Shown: positions 15,961 through 28,635, counted from the first letter of the stretch. The stretch is DNA of 64,000 bases from Glycine soja (GCF_004193775.1 NC_041010.1:44691562-44755561); one strand, 5' to 3'. Numbers and translations are program-made. Notes: a model not told the origin generated them from the letters alone.

Positions 15961-17514
15961 TGATGCCCGAACGAAGCTTCCAGAAAGAAACAAAACGCCA
16001 AATGAAACGCAAATGCAAATGCAAATTGAAATGAGAATATGCGCGGATGGATACCACAGACAACTCCACGGTCACATAAATCTCTTTTAAAACCCCCAAT
16101 TACTTGCCACTTGCCACCTACCGCCTTTCTGGAATGCAGTAGTACCTTGTGAAAAATTAATTAAAAATATAATATATCATATATTTATAAATTTAATCAA
16201 ATATGTAATGCATTTTGGATATTCACATAATAGTTTTGCATGAAAACTAGTAGTATAATGTTTTTTTTCTTTTTGTGCTTAGATAGAATTAGAAAAGCTT
16301 AACCGAAAAAAAGTATTTTGAACTTAAATTATAATGTTGAAATGTAATAAAGATTTGATTTACTTTTATAATTAAAAGAAACTCATAATTGATTTAGTGC
16401 CCCGATTTGAAAAAATATATATTGTCATTTTTAAAAAAATTGTGTAGATTTAAATTGATTTGACTTGCATAATTTTGATTTTCTTTTTAATTCTAGACAA
16501 ATAAATTAAAATCTAGACACGTATACAAATATCTTCTTCATAATCTCTTCAAAAGTTTTTTCATCACCCGGAAATCATAATTTTAATTTTTGGAAATCAT
16601 ATTTTTTAGGAATTAACAAATTTTGTTATGCATTTGAAATTAAATTTTTTGGTAAAAAATTAATTAAAAAATATTCCTAGAAAATAAAAAAAAAAATTCT
16701 CTCATCAAACATTTCCGAATATTTTCAGGATTTCACAAGATTACAAGGCCTTTTTACAAAAGAATAATTCACAAAGGTGAGGATGTAACACTTATGTTCA
16801 AATGCAAAACTTTGTGATGATTACACATAAGCATGAAAGTTAAGAGCTTAAGAAGGCGTCTAAAGATTTTGTTCAAATAGCTTAGGTCACAAATATGGGA
16901 CTAGGGAAGTTACACAAAGAAAAACACTACGCCCCTTTTAATTCTCTCAGGGGGGATAAAAATGAAGGGATAAGTTTCAAGAATTATAATGAAATAGTTT
17001 TTTATTATTATCATGTGATATGATATTAATGTAAAATATTTATTAATTTTATTGATGATAATTTCAACAAAAATAATTTTATTTATAAGACTCAAATCTA
17101 ATTCACTTTTTACAAGTGTGAAATATTTTTAGTATGAAATAATTTTTTTAGTTATCATATGATTAATTTTCATTAGAAAATTTAATTAATCATTTTTAAT
17201 AAATTTTTTTTCTTAATCATATTTTTTTTATTTATAAGACTCAAATTTAAAATCTTAATTAAGAGATAAATCCAATTCCAATCACATCAACAACTTATTA
17301 ATAGAAGTATAATAAAATAGCTCATAAGTACTTAATTATTTTAACCAAAAAAATATGCATGATAGTTAGGTCCGTTTGAAAATGTGATTTAGACTAATAA
17401 TCCAATTTTGATTAGTAAATCAACAGTCTCGTTTAGGATCACATTTCCACTAGACAAGGATACTGACATACTTTTAGTTTTACTTGAGTCTATCACTACA
17501 ATAAGACTTAGGGT

Positions 17515-17886
17515 ATTCATCTGTTGTGGGAACCTGGGCTTCTTTGTTTGGAATAATGGTCTACGCCTTATGGAAACATAGAAACAATCTGTTTTTTAAC
17601 AGCAAGTCTTCTATTGTTTCGAGCCTCAATCATCAAATATTCTTGCCCAAGCTCTCTCTATTCATTAAGTTGGGTTTGTGAAATGCTTTACTTGCTGAAC
17701 TTTGGGGTTTGAAGTAATGGAATACAGATTGCAAGGGAACTTAACCTCCAATTAGCTCACTTTGAGTTAGATTCTCTCTGTGGTTCAAATGATTAAAGGA
17801 GATATGCAATATTCCCAACACCTAAGGGACATAATCCATGACATCATCAAGACTAGTCTGGCCTCCCACTCTTACATCAAATGACT
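17515..17886 (+). mobile_element. decayed LINE fragment (C-terminal RT-linked and RNase H region)
   Basis: Translated in pieces, the plus strand resembles the C-terminus of plant non-LTR retrotransposon ORF2. First comes a W/RNN-type block (WASLFGIMVYALWKHRNN), then AELWGL, then NGIQIARELNLQLAHFELDS. After a frameshift come VVQMIKGDMQYSQHLRDI and a stop. The AELWGL...E.DS pattern is typical of the RNase H-like domain of these elements. At least two frameshifts and several stops show that it is dead. Confidence 0.7.
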
Positions 17887-19073
17887 AGTTTTTTGTTCTT
17901 TCCCTTATGAAAAAAATAAAAATAAAAATAGAGAGCATGTATAAACTTACTAGTACTTGACAAACAATGTATATATGCAAGTAACTTGGTAGGATCCTCT
18001 TATCATTGTCATATAACTGACGCAGATAAAGATTGAGTTTTAGTTTTTCATATTTATCACTTCTAAGCCTGGCTCATTCTAAGGTGAAAACCAAAATAAG
18101 CAAATTCATCCTCAACCCGTATGGTCCTTAGCAAAGTTGAGAGAAAAAAAATTAGTCTAATCCGTCCCTACATAACTACATTCACGTGGTTATTACCAAC
18201 TTACCATGATACCATTACTACAGAGTTTTCTTAATTTCACTGCCCACCTCTTGCTTTCAAATTTCAATAGAAGAAAAAGTAACATGGTATGTCATTGCAT
18301 GTGAAACATCTAGTGCGTGAGGATGATTGTAAATGAACATGGGACTTAATAATTTACTGAAAAGATCGAATTTAAACGTGTATAACTAACTATTTGGTAT
18401 AGTACGCTTTCAATAACTTAAACATTTATTTTCTTTTTGGTGAAAACATGTATAACCAATTATTTTCAAATTCCGATCAATATCAATACAACAAATAAAA
18501 AAAAGCATGTGTACTTTTATTGTATAAATAAAAAATAGAGTTCATAATTTTTTTTCTTTGTGAGGTTCAGGTCTTGCTTTTAAAACTAATAGTAGTATTT
18601 ATAAAAATTATATATAGAATCTAACACATAGTTATGAATATATTTTTTATATAAAAGAAGTAAAAAAATTACTTATTTATGGGATGAATAATTTAGTTCA
18701 TTAATATCTAAATTATTATAACAAAATTATATTTTTTATCATAAGAACTTTAATGTTAATGTATATGTTTTTTTGTGGTTGTATGACATTTTATATGTTT
18801 AATGGTGCTCAACGTTCCATAACCGTTCTATCGTGCTAGATCTATAGCCTAGTTAGAGCCAGGTGAAACTTTTTAAGTGGCCCTACTAATTGTACGACAC
18901 ACAATTGACAATACGCTAATCTTTAACGGAATCTTCTTCAATTGATGAAAATTGCATGTTCCGCTCGAATAAACCTCAATAATGGACTTTGTATTTACTA
19001 ATCATGGGTCGTTTCTGCACATCAAACGCAGATCCTAAGTAAAGTGTTTTTCATTTTCTGGCCGTCTACTTAT

Positions 19074-19215
19074 TATATCGGTTATTTTACAACCGATATA
19101 GTAAAGGTCTCATGTTTTCTGTTGCCACACTTTCTGCATCAGTTTTATTTACAACTGATATAAAAAAGAATCTTTAAAATATTTTTTACATCCGTTATAG
19201 AGTTTTTGCATCGAT
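19074..19215. repeat. ATCGGTT-type hairpin repeats (CACTA-like subterminal sequence)
   Basis: TATATCGGTT and AACCGATATA form a perfect 10-bp stem at 19074-19100. A second hairpin, ATCAGTT...AACTGAT, follows at about 19138-19160, and further degenerate ATCCGTT/ATCGATT copies run to about 19215. Repeated ATCGGTT hairpins are characteristic of subterminal regions of legume CACTA elements. The CACTA assignment is inference; no complete element end was located. Confidence 0.4.
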
Positions 19216-19630
19216 TTTAAAATAATCAATATAAAATGTCTCAGCCCAACAGGTATCCCCAAGATAGTGTCTTTCACTGCATGAAAAAATATATACACAA
19301 AGCTGCTTTTAAAATAATACTTCCTGCATTTGATGTGATAGAAATAACCCATGATTTGGAACATGATTTTTCTTTAAAATATCACTTTTGTAAAAATGTC
19401 CCTCAATAATTGTTTTAAATCAATGAATTATTCAGTGATTGATTATAATATAATTTCTCTGCGTATACTATGTTTTTTTAGCGATATAATGCTAGTTGCC
19501 AGGCTAGGACAAATAGGGTTTAAGAATAATTCACCAATGAAAAGTCAGAAAAAAAATACAAGATGAAATGATTTATTAGGTGAGAGCTATTGAATTGTCT
19601 CTTTTGTTTGTCTTGTTAGGAACTTCCAAA

Positions 19631-19636
19631 CACGTG
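19631..19636. promoter_or_regulatory. G-box CACGTG upstream of bHLH gene 1
   Basis: CACGTG lies about 340 bp before the start codon at 19975. bHLH and bZIP factors bind this sequence. Possible autoregulation is inference only. Confidence 0.35.
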
Positions 19637-19974
19637 GAATGATTAAATGGTACCATGTTTTTACCCATAATATGGTTCCCTCACCGATTTCCATCAAATC
19701 AATCTGACCATAAATCTGTATTTGTTGGATGATAGAAGAAAAAAAAATAGAGAAAAAATATTGGTTATAATATATTTGCTTTTGCTTAATTTAAGAAGAT
19801 TCCTTTTATTTATTTCATTTCATATTCGAAACTTCTTTTATATCTTTCTTTCGTGCCAATAAAACGGTTATTTAAATTGCAATCCACATTTGCTTTTTAG
19901 ACCACCTCTTGCTACAGATTATCCTTTCAACAACTCCCTTGGTCGTACGTGCCCAAATCCCCTTTATGCTAATA

Positions 19975-21101
19975 ATGGAGGATTCAAGGATGGACTTGCT
20001 TTCTCAATGGGTAAAGACACTCATGATTAAATTAGTGTATTTTAAACTTCTTACATGATACCTATATGAACTAATTATCAAATACACATTGCTAGTACTT
20101 AGTAATACTCTTTCTCTTAAAGCTTTGCATTTTGTTTTATTTTTCATTTGTTAATATAGGAAATGGGTGATGATGATTTCTTCAATAATCAAATCCACAT
20201 GATCTCTTTCACCGAAGAAAAGTCCTCCAAAGACATGATTTTTCAACAAGCATTTTTCTCCTCATCTTCTTCCTCTTCTTCCCTTCAAAGCAACTTGAAA
20301 CCTTGCTCACCATTTCCAACGGGTGGTTACGTTTTGTCTTTTGATAAACCTGTTGTTGAACCACTTTACCCTAAAAAACATCACTCTCCTAAAAGCCTAG
20401 CACAAAGCCAATATTGTGTTGAACCAAAGGCGTTCCCACGAACAAGGCCACGAGTTCACATATTGGCTGAGAGAAAAAGGAGAGAGGAATTGACTAAGAG
20501 CATCGTAGCACTTTCAGCCACCATTCCTGGGTTAAAGAAGGTAATGACTTATTATTAGCCAATTAATTTAAGTTAGTATTAACATATATGACAATTTCCT
20601 GAAGGGTATGTTTCTTGTAAAATTATTATTTTCGAGGAAGTAATTACATTTAGGAAACTGTCATTTTCGTGTTTCTTTTTATAAACTTTAAAAATGTAAT
20701 TGTGGGCATTATTCTTGATTTTTTAATTAGTATCATTAGGATGTTTTACTTTGCTTTCGATCACGTGATAAGAATGGTTGTCTTGCTTTCTCGTGAAAAT
20801 CTAAAAATGAATTATAATCTAATCTAACCAGTAATTTCGACTTTCACTGCCTTTTCTGTTAGAACAAATAATGTATATGCACTCATATTGTAAAGATCTT
20901 TTACGTTTGTCTTTCAAATATAAAGTGGCATGTATAATAAAAAAATTGTTATTTATTATAATAATTATATTGCAAAACTATATTAAATATGAGTTCTTTT
21001 TTTACGATGTAGAGATTTTTAAACTATAACCCATACTTTTTAAACTGTTTTTCTTATCAATTGATTTTTGAAAAACATTTTCATGAATATTAAATTCTAA
21101 C

Positions 21102-21146
<45 letters not shown>

Positions 21147-23595
21147 TTATCTAAAAATAACATTGCCAATCATAGTGTTTTCGAAAAGAATAAAACTTAT
21201 ATATTGTTGATGTTGTAATTAAAATTATAATTTCACCTCAATCACCTCTGTAATTTGTTAGTAAAACTTTAAATTCCAACTTTTAACCCACTAGAGTCAG
21301 CCTAATAGTGAGAAGTATGCATAAGAACTAAAATTTTCTTTTCATTGCCTCCAATATACACTTTCTTTTACTTGAGAAGCAGAAAAAAAAAAAAAACTTC
21401 TAAAAAATGCGTCTAAATTTTGTGTAGTATCAAACTGCAATCATTCCTAAAAAAAATAATCCTATGTCTTGAAACCAAAGTCTCCTAAATATTTTAAGGC
21501 TTGATATCCAATTTGAAAGGTTTAGGCTAGACAGACTTTTGGCCCGAGAATCTTAGGTTAGACTTGACAGACTTTCAATTAGGTCCGTTGGTAAATATGA
21601 ATTTCCTTCCATAATATGGTCGTTGGAAAAAGAAATTGTAGATAATTTTTATATCCATCAGTAATTATTGACAAATAATCCATTGAAATATCTAACTTAA
21701 TATTTGTACAGTGTACATGCATATTGAAAATTAAATTTTTATCATTAAGATTTATATGACTTAAATATAAAATGAAAGATTACATTTTACTAGATGAACA
21801 TTAATTGAATGGATGTATTGAAAGTTGTTTTTGTTTCAACTTACAAGAGAACTTATTTATTATAATTGATAGTAATCTTCACTAGAAATGAAGAAGAAAA
21901 TAAGTGGAGAAACAATACATGTAGAGAGAGTGTATGAGAAGAAAAATTGTGAATCAAAGTCACTTTTTTGAGAGAAAAGTGTCTTTATGTGAGAGTGTTA
22001 TAATTTATTATAATCATTGAGTGATGTACTCGAATTTGTAGAGTGATGCACTATTTGGAGTGGATAATCTTGTAATTCTTCTTGTGATAGTGAAATAATT
22101 ATTGAGACAGTTCTCTGGACGTACAGAAGAAGTGTCAAATCACATTAAATTCTTGTGTTTATTATTATTTTTTCTATGATGTAATCTTTATATGTTTTCA
22201 CAATCTTTTATAGGTGTTAGTAATTTTATTTGTAAAAACACCCAACAATATCGACCTAAATATTTATGGGTCAACATTTTATAGGCCCAACCCATCAAAT
22301 TGAGATAAATTGGTCATTTTCTAACATAAATTATTAGAGTCCAACTCAGCCTTATTTGTGGATTGTTTATATTAGACGTATTTTGTCACCTTTATTACCT
22401 TTAAGTACAATCTAATATTTTTCTATTGGTTGAAATGTATTAAAATTACAAAATTTAGTGAGTTTCTTATCTTATTTCATGAATATATAATTTTTAATAA
22501 TTTAATAAATAATAGTGAGTATGTTGTTAACAGTCTTTTATCTAAAATAAAAAAATGTAACATGTATTTTGTACAATACATTTTACAACAAAGAGTGAGA
22601 AGATAATATAGAAAACAGAAATATGATATGTAATTAATAATGTAATGAAAAGAGACAGAGAGATGACAAAAAATAATGTTTGTAAATTGTTGTATAAATA
22701 ATGCAATTCTTTAAAATATTTAATGGTTTCCTTGGCATTTTTTTTGTTTCATTCACCATGTTAGGTTTGTGAACTTACATATTTTAAACCTTAAAGTCTA
22801 ACCAATGCCACCTAAAAGTTGTAGATGTATATATGCGACAATATATAATAAATAAATCTCAAATCTCATTTCAAAATAATCAAAATCTAATAAGGTACTA
22901 TAAAGGTGGAAAATGTTAAAAAAGTAGTATTTATATTGAACACCAAGTGCAAATAGATATAGTTGACGGGTAGGTAGCACAGTTTAGATTCTTTAGAACT
23001 TACAATCATATAGTCCTTTTTAATAATTGGTGAATTAAATGTATGTATAGACAGACAAGGTCAATGTAGTGCGTGAAGCTGTCAGTTATGTGAAACAACT
23101 TCAAGAACGTGTGAAAGAGCTAGAAAATCAAAAGAGAAAGGAAAGTATGAATTCAATAATACTCAACAAGCACAGGCCACTCTCCATAAATGATCAAGCC
23201 ACTCATGGATTTGTGGATGTGAATGAAGAACTCCTCGAGGTGAAAGTCACTGTTTTAGACAAGGAAGTGCTCATTGGAATTTATTGTGAGAAACAGAGGC
23301 AGAGATTGCTCAAAATATTGTCATTGCTTGATAATCTCCATCTTTCTATCACCCATACCAGCGTATTGCCATTTGGAACTTCCACTCTTAAAATTACCAT
23401 CATCGCTCAGGTACAAAACCGTCAAAACATTTAATTTTTCAAAGCAATAGTCTGTGAACACAACTCAAGTCTATTATTTCAAGTATTCTCAATTTTGTCT
23501 TTTTTTGTTCACACTTTATGTTCTCACAGTTGATCATGACATCCTATTTGTCTTTTATAAATTATAAATAAAAATATTTTAAGTCATTTTGTTGA

Positions 23596-23650
<55 letters not shown>

Positions 23651-24212
23651 CAATGAGTCCAAAAGGGAGATGACATTTTAAGACATTTTGTTGATGATAT
23701 ATACATAATACATATAATTTAGAATGAAATAACGTACAAGAGACAAGCTTTTGTTCAAATCATAATTTAGTGATTTTCTAATAAGTGTATTTCAACTAAA
23801 TTTTTAAATTAATATGTCAAATGTTTTAGCCAAGAAATGGAGTCGCATGATGTTTTACTATATGACTATTAAGTCCTCTTGATTAATTATTAATTATCTT
23901 GGGTTGTTCAATTATAGACTTATTTATGCTGAAAATCTCACTTGTTGCAATCTTCTTTCCATTTTATTTTCTGTTTCTTGTTACGCTTTTCCTTTTACAT
24001 AAAAATAGAAACAAGATTGCAACAATGATATGCAATTTTTTTATTGAGTTTATTAGAATATTGATTAACATTTGCCATATTTTTAACATGATATGCAATT
24101 CTGAATTTTTATACTTCTACTGCAGATGAATAACGAATATAATATGACAATTGATGATCTAGTAAAAACACTGCGGCAACGCATATTGAAGTCACAGGAT
24201 ATGCAAAAGTGA
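19975..24212 (+). CDS. bHLH transcription factor, subgroup IVa (bHLH18/19/25-like), gene 1
   Basis: Four exons: 19975-20010, 20160-20540, 23051-23410 and 24126-24212, all in phase 0 with GT-AG introns, giving 287 aa. Exon 1 encodes MEDSRMDLLSQW, matching the first 12 codons of the paralogue at 28635. The bHLH domain covers about residues 108-160, with basic-region H112, E116 and R120 in HILAERKRRE, the H-E-R set of G-box binders. The loop and helix 2 follow (ALSATIPGLKK, then REAVSYVKQLQERVKELE). Residues about 195-280 form the conserved C-terminal ACT-like region (LEVKVTVLDKEVLIGI, LPFGTSTLKITIIAQ). A Ser run lies near residue 46. Helix 2 begins with Thr-Asp-Lys where relatives have Met-Asp-Lys. 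Legume members of subgroup IVa include regulators of triterpene saponin synthesis, and Arabidopsis members act in jasmonate-linked iron responses; the target pathway here is unknown. The 2.5-kb intron 2 is repeat-rich. Confidence 0.9.
21105..21142. repeat. (AT)19 microsatellite in intron
   Basis: Perfect AT run of 38 bp in intron 2 of bHLH gene 1. Confidence 0.95.
21830..22255 (+). mobile_element. copia-type LTR remnant (possible solo LTR) in intron 2
   Basis: The segment has the layout of a plant Ty1-copia LTR: ATCTTGTAATTCTTC, GTGATAGTGAAAT, TGGACGTA, then AATTCTTGTGTTTATT, ending near AACACCCAACA. No internal domain or second LTR is visible, so a solo or truncated LTR is most likely. Ends are approximate and the assignment rests on resemblance only. 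Confidence 0.4.
23598..23648. repeat. (AT)n microsatellite in intron 3
   Basis: AT run of 51 bp in intron 3 (23411-24125) of bHLH gene 1. It is flanked on both sides by copies of TTTTGTTGATGATATATA, showing a small local duplication around the array. Confidence 0.9.
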
Positions 24213-24826
24213 TCCGTGCTAGTGAATCAAAAAATGGTTCTGATTGTTGTTTCAATTGTTAAAATAGTAGATTCTATATGGAAATGTTTTCATTTAATTA
24301 GATGATGAAAGTTATTTCCATGACTAGTCAGAATTTGTGGAATGTTGAAAGGCAACTCATAGGAATAATGAATTCGGTTTTGCTTGAGAAACATTAAGCT
24401 TCTGTTGAAAATAGAGACTAAGAAATCCTTCATGAAAAAGAATTATAACTTTCAAAATAAGAAATTTAAGAATAAAATTATATTTTAGTAAAATGTGTAA
24501 TTTTAAATTTATTATTTAATTTATATTATAATTAAAATTGTTTAACTATTATAATTTATATTTTCACTGATTATACTAATAAATAAAATTTTGTGATTTT
24601 GTGGAATAGGAACTAGTGATTATATTTCCAAACAATACCTTGTCTAGCTAGGAGTGTTTGTAACGCTATTTGGTTCAGTTTTTAGAAAGAAAAAAAAGTA
24701 TCACAAATAAAACATAAAATTGATTCGATTAAATTAATATATTATCACTTAAGTCACATTTTTTTTTGTGAATTTTGAATTAAAACAATAAATAAATTGT
24801 GCTTTCATAAGAATTATAAATAAATA

Positions 24827-24839
24827 AATAAATAAATAA

Positions 24840-24902
<63 letters not shown>
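24827..24902. repeat. compound (AAAT)n(AT)n microsatellite
   Basis: About five TAAA units run directly into an AT array of roughly 58 bp. This array abuts the LINE fragment that begins at 24903. Confidence 0.9.
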
Positions 24903-24904
<2 letters not shown>

Positions 24905-25310
24905 TGCTATTTTGTATGCCATAACCTGGGTGATATGGAATTGGAGAAACATCATTGTTTTCAGAGGTACAGTTTTTAACAAGGATAAGATTATGCATGA
25001 TATTCTTTTTCAGTTTTGATCTTGGCTAAAATCATACTTGCCAAGTTTCATGTGTATTCCTTAATTTGTCCAATGGGAATCCAACATTGGACCTTGCATC
25101 TTTAATTAGCTTGCTCGTGTTATGCTGGATTGCTGGAAGATATCATTGATTGGTTTGTTTGCTTGCTGGAAATTCTGTCATGTTGAATATTTAGACTTTT
25201 TCTCTATGTTTATCTAGCTTTTCTGGAATTACGTTTTCACGTTGTGGGGCTGGTGGAGTGTGCTTCCTTCCTGGGTATCTTCCTATATTCTTATTCTTGT
25301 ATATATCAAG
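24903..25310 (+). mobile_element. decayed LINE fragment (C-terminal RT region)
   Basis: Plus-strand translation in one frame gives AITWVIWNWRNIIVFRG, then KDKIMHDILFQF, a stop, and SWLKS. This W..W..RN..F / SWLK pattern is typical of the C-terminal part of plant LINE ORF2. Multiple stops follow. It probably inserted next to, or carries, the preceding AT array. Confidence 0.55.
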
Positions 25311-25350
25311 ATTCTTATGGAATTAAGCACACACTTCAGGCACGCGTCAA

Positions 25351-25727
25351 TCATATGTATAACATGACATGATCTAGTAAAAACACTGCAACGCATGTTG
25401 AGTTTGAAGTCACAGGATATGCAAAAGTGATCTGCGTTAGCTAATAGCTAGCTAGTGAATCAAAACATGGTTCTGAACTTCTGATTGTTATTCATATGGA
25501 GTTGGAAGTTCTTCAAATGCTGTGGCACGTTTGTAGTTTTATTTTCTTTCTTTTTTTCATGTGAAATAAGGTTTTTTTTTTATTATAATGAATTCTATAC
25601 GGAAGTGTTACTCATTTTAGACCGTGGAAGTTATTTTCTTGACTAGCCAAAATTTGTGGAATGTGTTGAAAAGGCAACTTAGAGGAATAATGAATTCGGT
25701 TTTGCAAAGAAAACATTATGTTTTTGT

Positions 25728-25729
<2 letters not shown>
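25351..25729 (+). pseudogene. degenerate copy of the last exon and 3' UTR of bHLH gene 1
   Basis: The segment matches gene 1 positions 24126-24420. Shared blocks include GATCTAGTAAAAACACTG, AAGTCACAGGATATGCAAAA, GTGAATCAAAA, AATTTGTGGAATG, GGAATAATGAATTCGGTTTT and AAACATTA. A five-base loss after the ATGACA of the exon and other indels break the reading frame, and no upstream exons are found. It is either a local 3'-end duplication or what remains of a third bHLH copy whose 5' part was lost. Confidence 0.8.

Positions 25730-25784
<55 letters not shown>
25730..25784. repeat. (AT)n microsatellite
   Basis: AT run of 55 bp directly after the degenerate bHLH 3' end. Confidence 0.95.
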
Positions 25785-25786
<2 letters not shown>

Positions 25787-26093
25787 CTCGGTGATTAATT
25801 TACTGTACGTGTTACTTTTTTTTTTGGTACATGAGAAAAATTAAACAAAAAACTGAAGCACCAAGACAGACGACATACCTTTTTACTATATAGCATTTGA
25901 ATAAACAAACATGTTCGTCGTTTCTTCTTCTTTTTTTATTTTATTTTATGCAACAACAAAGAAACTAAACCCAATCACCAAAGGAGCAACAACTTCTCAA
26001 ATCATCCTCAATCCATCATAAAGTACAATACGATATTTTTTTTTAATACAAACTGAGAACTTCCTTGATGCACTAGCACGGATCACTAATTCA

Positions 26094-28635
26094 CTATTGC
26101 ATGTCATACACCTCCAACAGATATTCTCTAAGTTTTTTCACTAGGTCATCCTTGGTCATGCTGTATTCGCCATTCATCTGCATAATAGTTAAATCAATTT
26201 AGAATTTCACATCAGCGGAACTGGAGATATAAATTAGCTTGGATGAATAAGGAAGAAAAAAAAAAGATCCCATGTTTGATTTTCTGTTCTAATAAAACTA
26301 ATATTCTAACAAATTAAAATTTATAGATAAAAAAATTTACCAAAACATTTACAAATTATGCATTTAAGTTTGAACACACAAACATTGATTATGTGAATCA
26401 ATATTACAAGATGATATTATAGACTTGAAATGAAATAAGATTTTAGAGTTTAATTTTCAAATAGTGTCAATCAATTAAAAATTATTTTAGATATGACTTT
26501 TGTAATAATTTTTACAAAATTCAATAATGACAACATGACCATATTTAATTAGATTTTTTTCTCTATTGTACAAAAAAAATTCTAATTAAATTAGAAGATT
26601 TTATTGAATTAAAGAAGATATTAATTTCATGGAACATCGTTTAATACCTGAGCAATAATGTTGATTATAAGAGTAGAAGTCCCAAATGGCAATACGGTGC
26701 TACTGGTTGTAGATAGATGGAGGTTTCTAAGCAAGGCATGTATTTTGAACACTATGTCCTTTTGCTTCTCACAATGGATTCCAATGAGTACTTCCTTATC
26801 TAGGACTCTTGCTTCAACCTCAAATAGTGATATTTCTTTGTTCGTTTCACAATTGCCGGTGTTTTTATCTGAGGAGGCTTCAGATTTCCTTATGAATGTT
26901 GCTGAATCTACTTTGTTTTGATTTTCCAACTCTTTAACTCGCTCTTGAAGTTGTTTTGTGTAATTGACAGCTTCACGAAGCACATAAGCCTTGTCCATCT
27001 ATAAAGTTAGACAGGAAATCTAGTTATAATAAACTATTAATATAATTTTACCCCTTATGCCACTCACACAATCTAGGATTTGAATTAAATACTAAATAAA
27101 GAAGTGGACCATGAATTTTGTAAATAAAAAAAGTACCATGAAAAACTTTCTTCAATGATTTCTTCCTCGCAACAATAATGTATTTAAGATTTAAATTTTA
27201 ATTAATTTTTAAATATAAAATAAATTATATTTAAAAGAAAAATATCTATCCTATATGTGTTGAAGGCTTTCAACAAAAATTAGTTAACACTTTTTCTGAG
27301 AATGTCTTCATATCAATATCGTTGTCAGAAAAACAAATAATGCATCTGACATTTGAATTAAATACTGCATAAAGCAGTGGACCATGAAAAACTTTCTTTA
27401 ATTGTTTTTTCCGGTGTCATTATTAGTTTGGTTGTCATATTTTGATTGTTTTCAATATAATACAATTAAAATATTATCCACTTTTTTTCATTAAAAAAAA
27501 TTACCCACTTGTGACTGATAATACTATAATAGTGAAAGTAGATATATCAATTCTTAACAACTAAAAAAACGAAAGTAGATCCCAGTTGCAGGTGAACACT
27601 ACAGTATTTCAACGAGTAATTTACCAAAGAAACAAAAGTTCTTTCAGTCAGTTTCTTTTAGAAATCTTTTCATTAAACTTTTTTATTTATAAAAGTTAAA
27701 CTATTTTAAAAAAAAATTGATTAAATGTGTTTGACTCAGAAGAAAAGAAGCCAAAGAAAAGTGGGTCAAGCACTATCTATTCATATTTCTAATCAATGAA
27801 AATGGAACAATTTCTGGGACTAATTTTAATTTTTACAATTATAAAAAGTTGTGTCTTTCATCCTTACAAAAGATTAAGAATGAAACTAAAAAAAAGGGCA
27901 CAGAGAGCATTGAATAAGTTTAATCACAGAAGTACTAACCTTCTTGAGCCCAGGAATAGTTGCTGAAAGTGCTATAATGCTCCCTGTCAGTTCCTGCCTC
28001 CTTTTCCTCTCAGCAATTATGTGATGCCGTGTCTCACATGACCTTCTAACCTTCTTCTTTGGTTGGGTTTGGGGCATCAATGCATCAAACTCAGACCCAT
28101 CTTTCACCACATCAAGCTTAGGGGAAGGTTTAAGTGTGATTGGTTCAACAATTGAGGTATCAAAAGAGAGAAGGTATGTGGTGGTGGTGGTGGTGGTGGT
28201 GGAGGCTGGTGAGACACTTGATGATGATGATCTTTTCAAAGACTTGATGGAGTTGGAGCTGTTGCTTTTGTGGAGAGTGCTGCCACTCGCATAATTAAAG
28301 CTAATTGCCTCATCAAAGGACACAGTGCTGTTGGTGGGGCTGGTGCTGCAGATGTTTTCTCTTTGAGGTGACAAGTTTTCTGGCTGCTCCTCAAGGATCT
28401 CTCTTAGGAACTCTTGCTCATCAAATGAGCCATGATGACTTTCATTCAACACATCATCATATTCCTCCATTTCCTGTGCCAAAAAAGAGAACTTTATAAA
28501 CTAAGGAGAAAAATAAGTTGTGCTTTGTTATACAGTTTATTTTTAGCCAGAGATAGTCAAATCAAATGCACTGAGATAATGGTTTGAGGGAGATTTTACC
28601 AACTGTGAAATCCAATTCTCCAATGAATCCTCCAT
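26094..28635 (-). CDS. bHLH transcription factor, subgroup IVa, gene 2
   Basis: Four minus-strand exons: 28635-28600, 28473-27940, 26998-26648 and 26177-26094, all phase 0, encoding 334 aa. The exon structure is identical to gene 1 (12-codon first exon, last exon starting MNxEY). The bHLH domain lies at about residues 158-211, with H163, E167 and R171 in HIIAERKRRQ and MDKAYVLREAV opening helix 2. A predicted leucine-zipper-like coiled segment (QLQERVKELENQ) follows. The C-terminal ACT-like half (VEARVLDKEVLIGI, LPFGTSTLIINIIAQ) matches gene 1. Its N-terminal region is about 51 codons longer than in gene 1, with Ser-rich and poly-Thr (eight Thr, GGT repeats on the plus strand) tracts. It is convergent with gene 1. 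It should bind E-box/G-box DNA in the nucleus, alone or as a heterodimer; targets are unknown. Introns of 126, 941 and 470 bp contain no recognisable gene. Confidence 0.92.

Larger units (their letters stand above)
15961..19974. other. intergenic spacer with LINE and CACTA-like remnants
   Basis: This holds the short promoter region of cytochrome c (15961-16140, relatively GC-balanced) and then long AT-rich DNA. A decayed LINE RNase H segment (17515-17886) and hairpins of the kind found near CACTA element ends (19074-19215) are listed separately. A G-box lies at 19631-19636. No intact gene is visible. Confidence 0.6.
20541..23050 (+). other. intron 2 of bHLH gene 1 (2510 bp)
   Basis: AT-rich, with an (AT)n array and an LTR-like segment listed separately. 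The donor is AAG|GTAATG and the acceptor TATGTATAG. No ORF of recognisable family was seen. Confidence 0.75.
24213..26093. other. spacer between the convergent bHLH genes
   Basis: This holds the 3' UTR of gene 1, a compound AAAT/AT microsatellite, a LINE fragment, a degenerate copy of the gene 1 3' end and another AT array, all listed separately. The 3' UTR of gene 2 (minus strand) occupies the right end. Confidence 0.7.
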
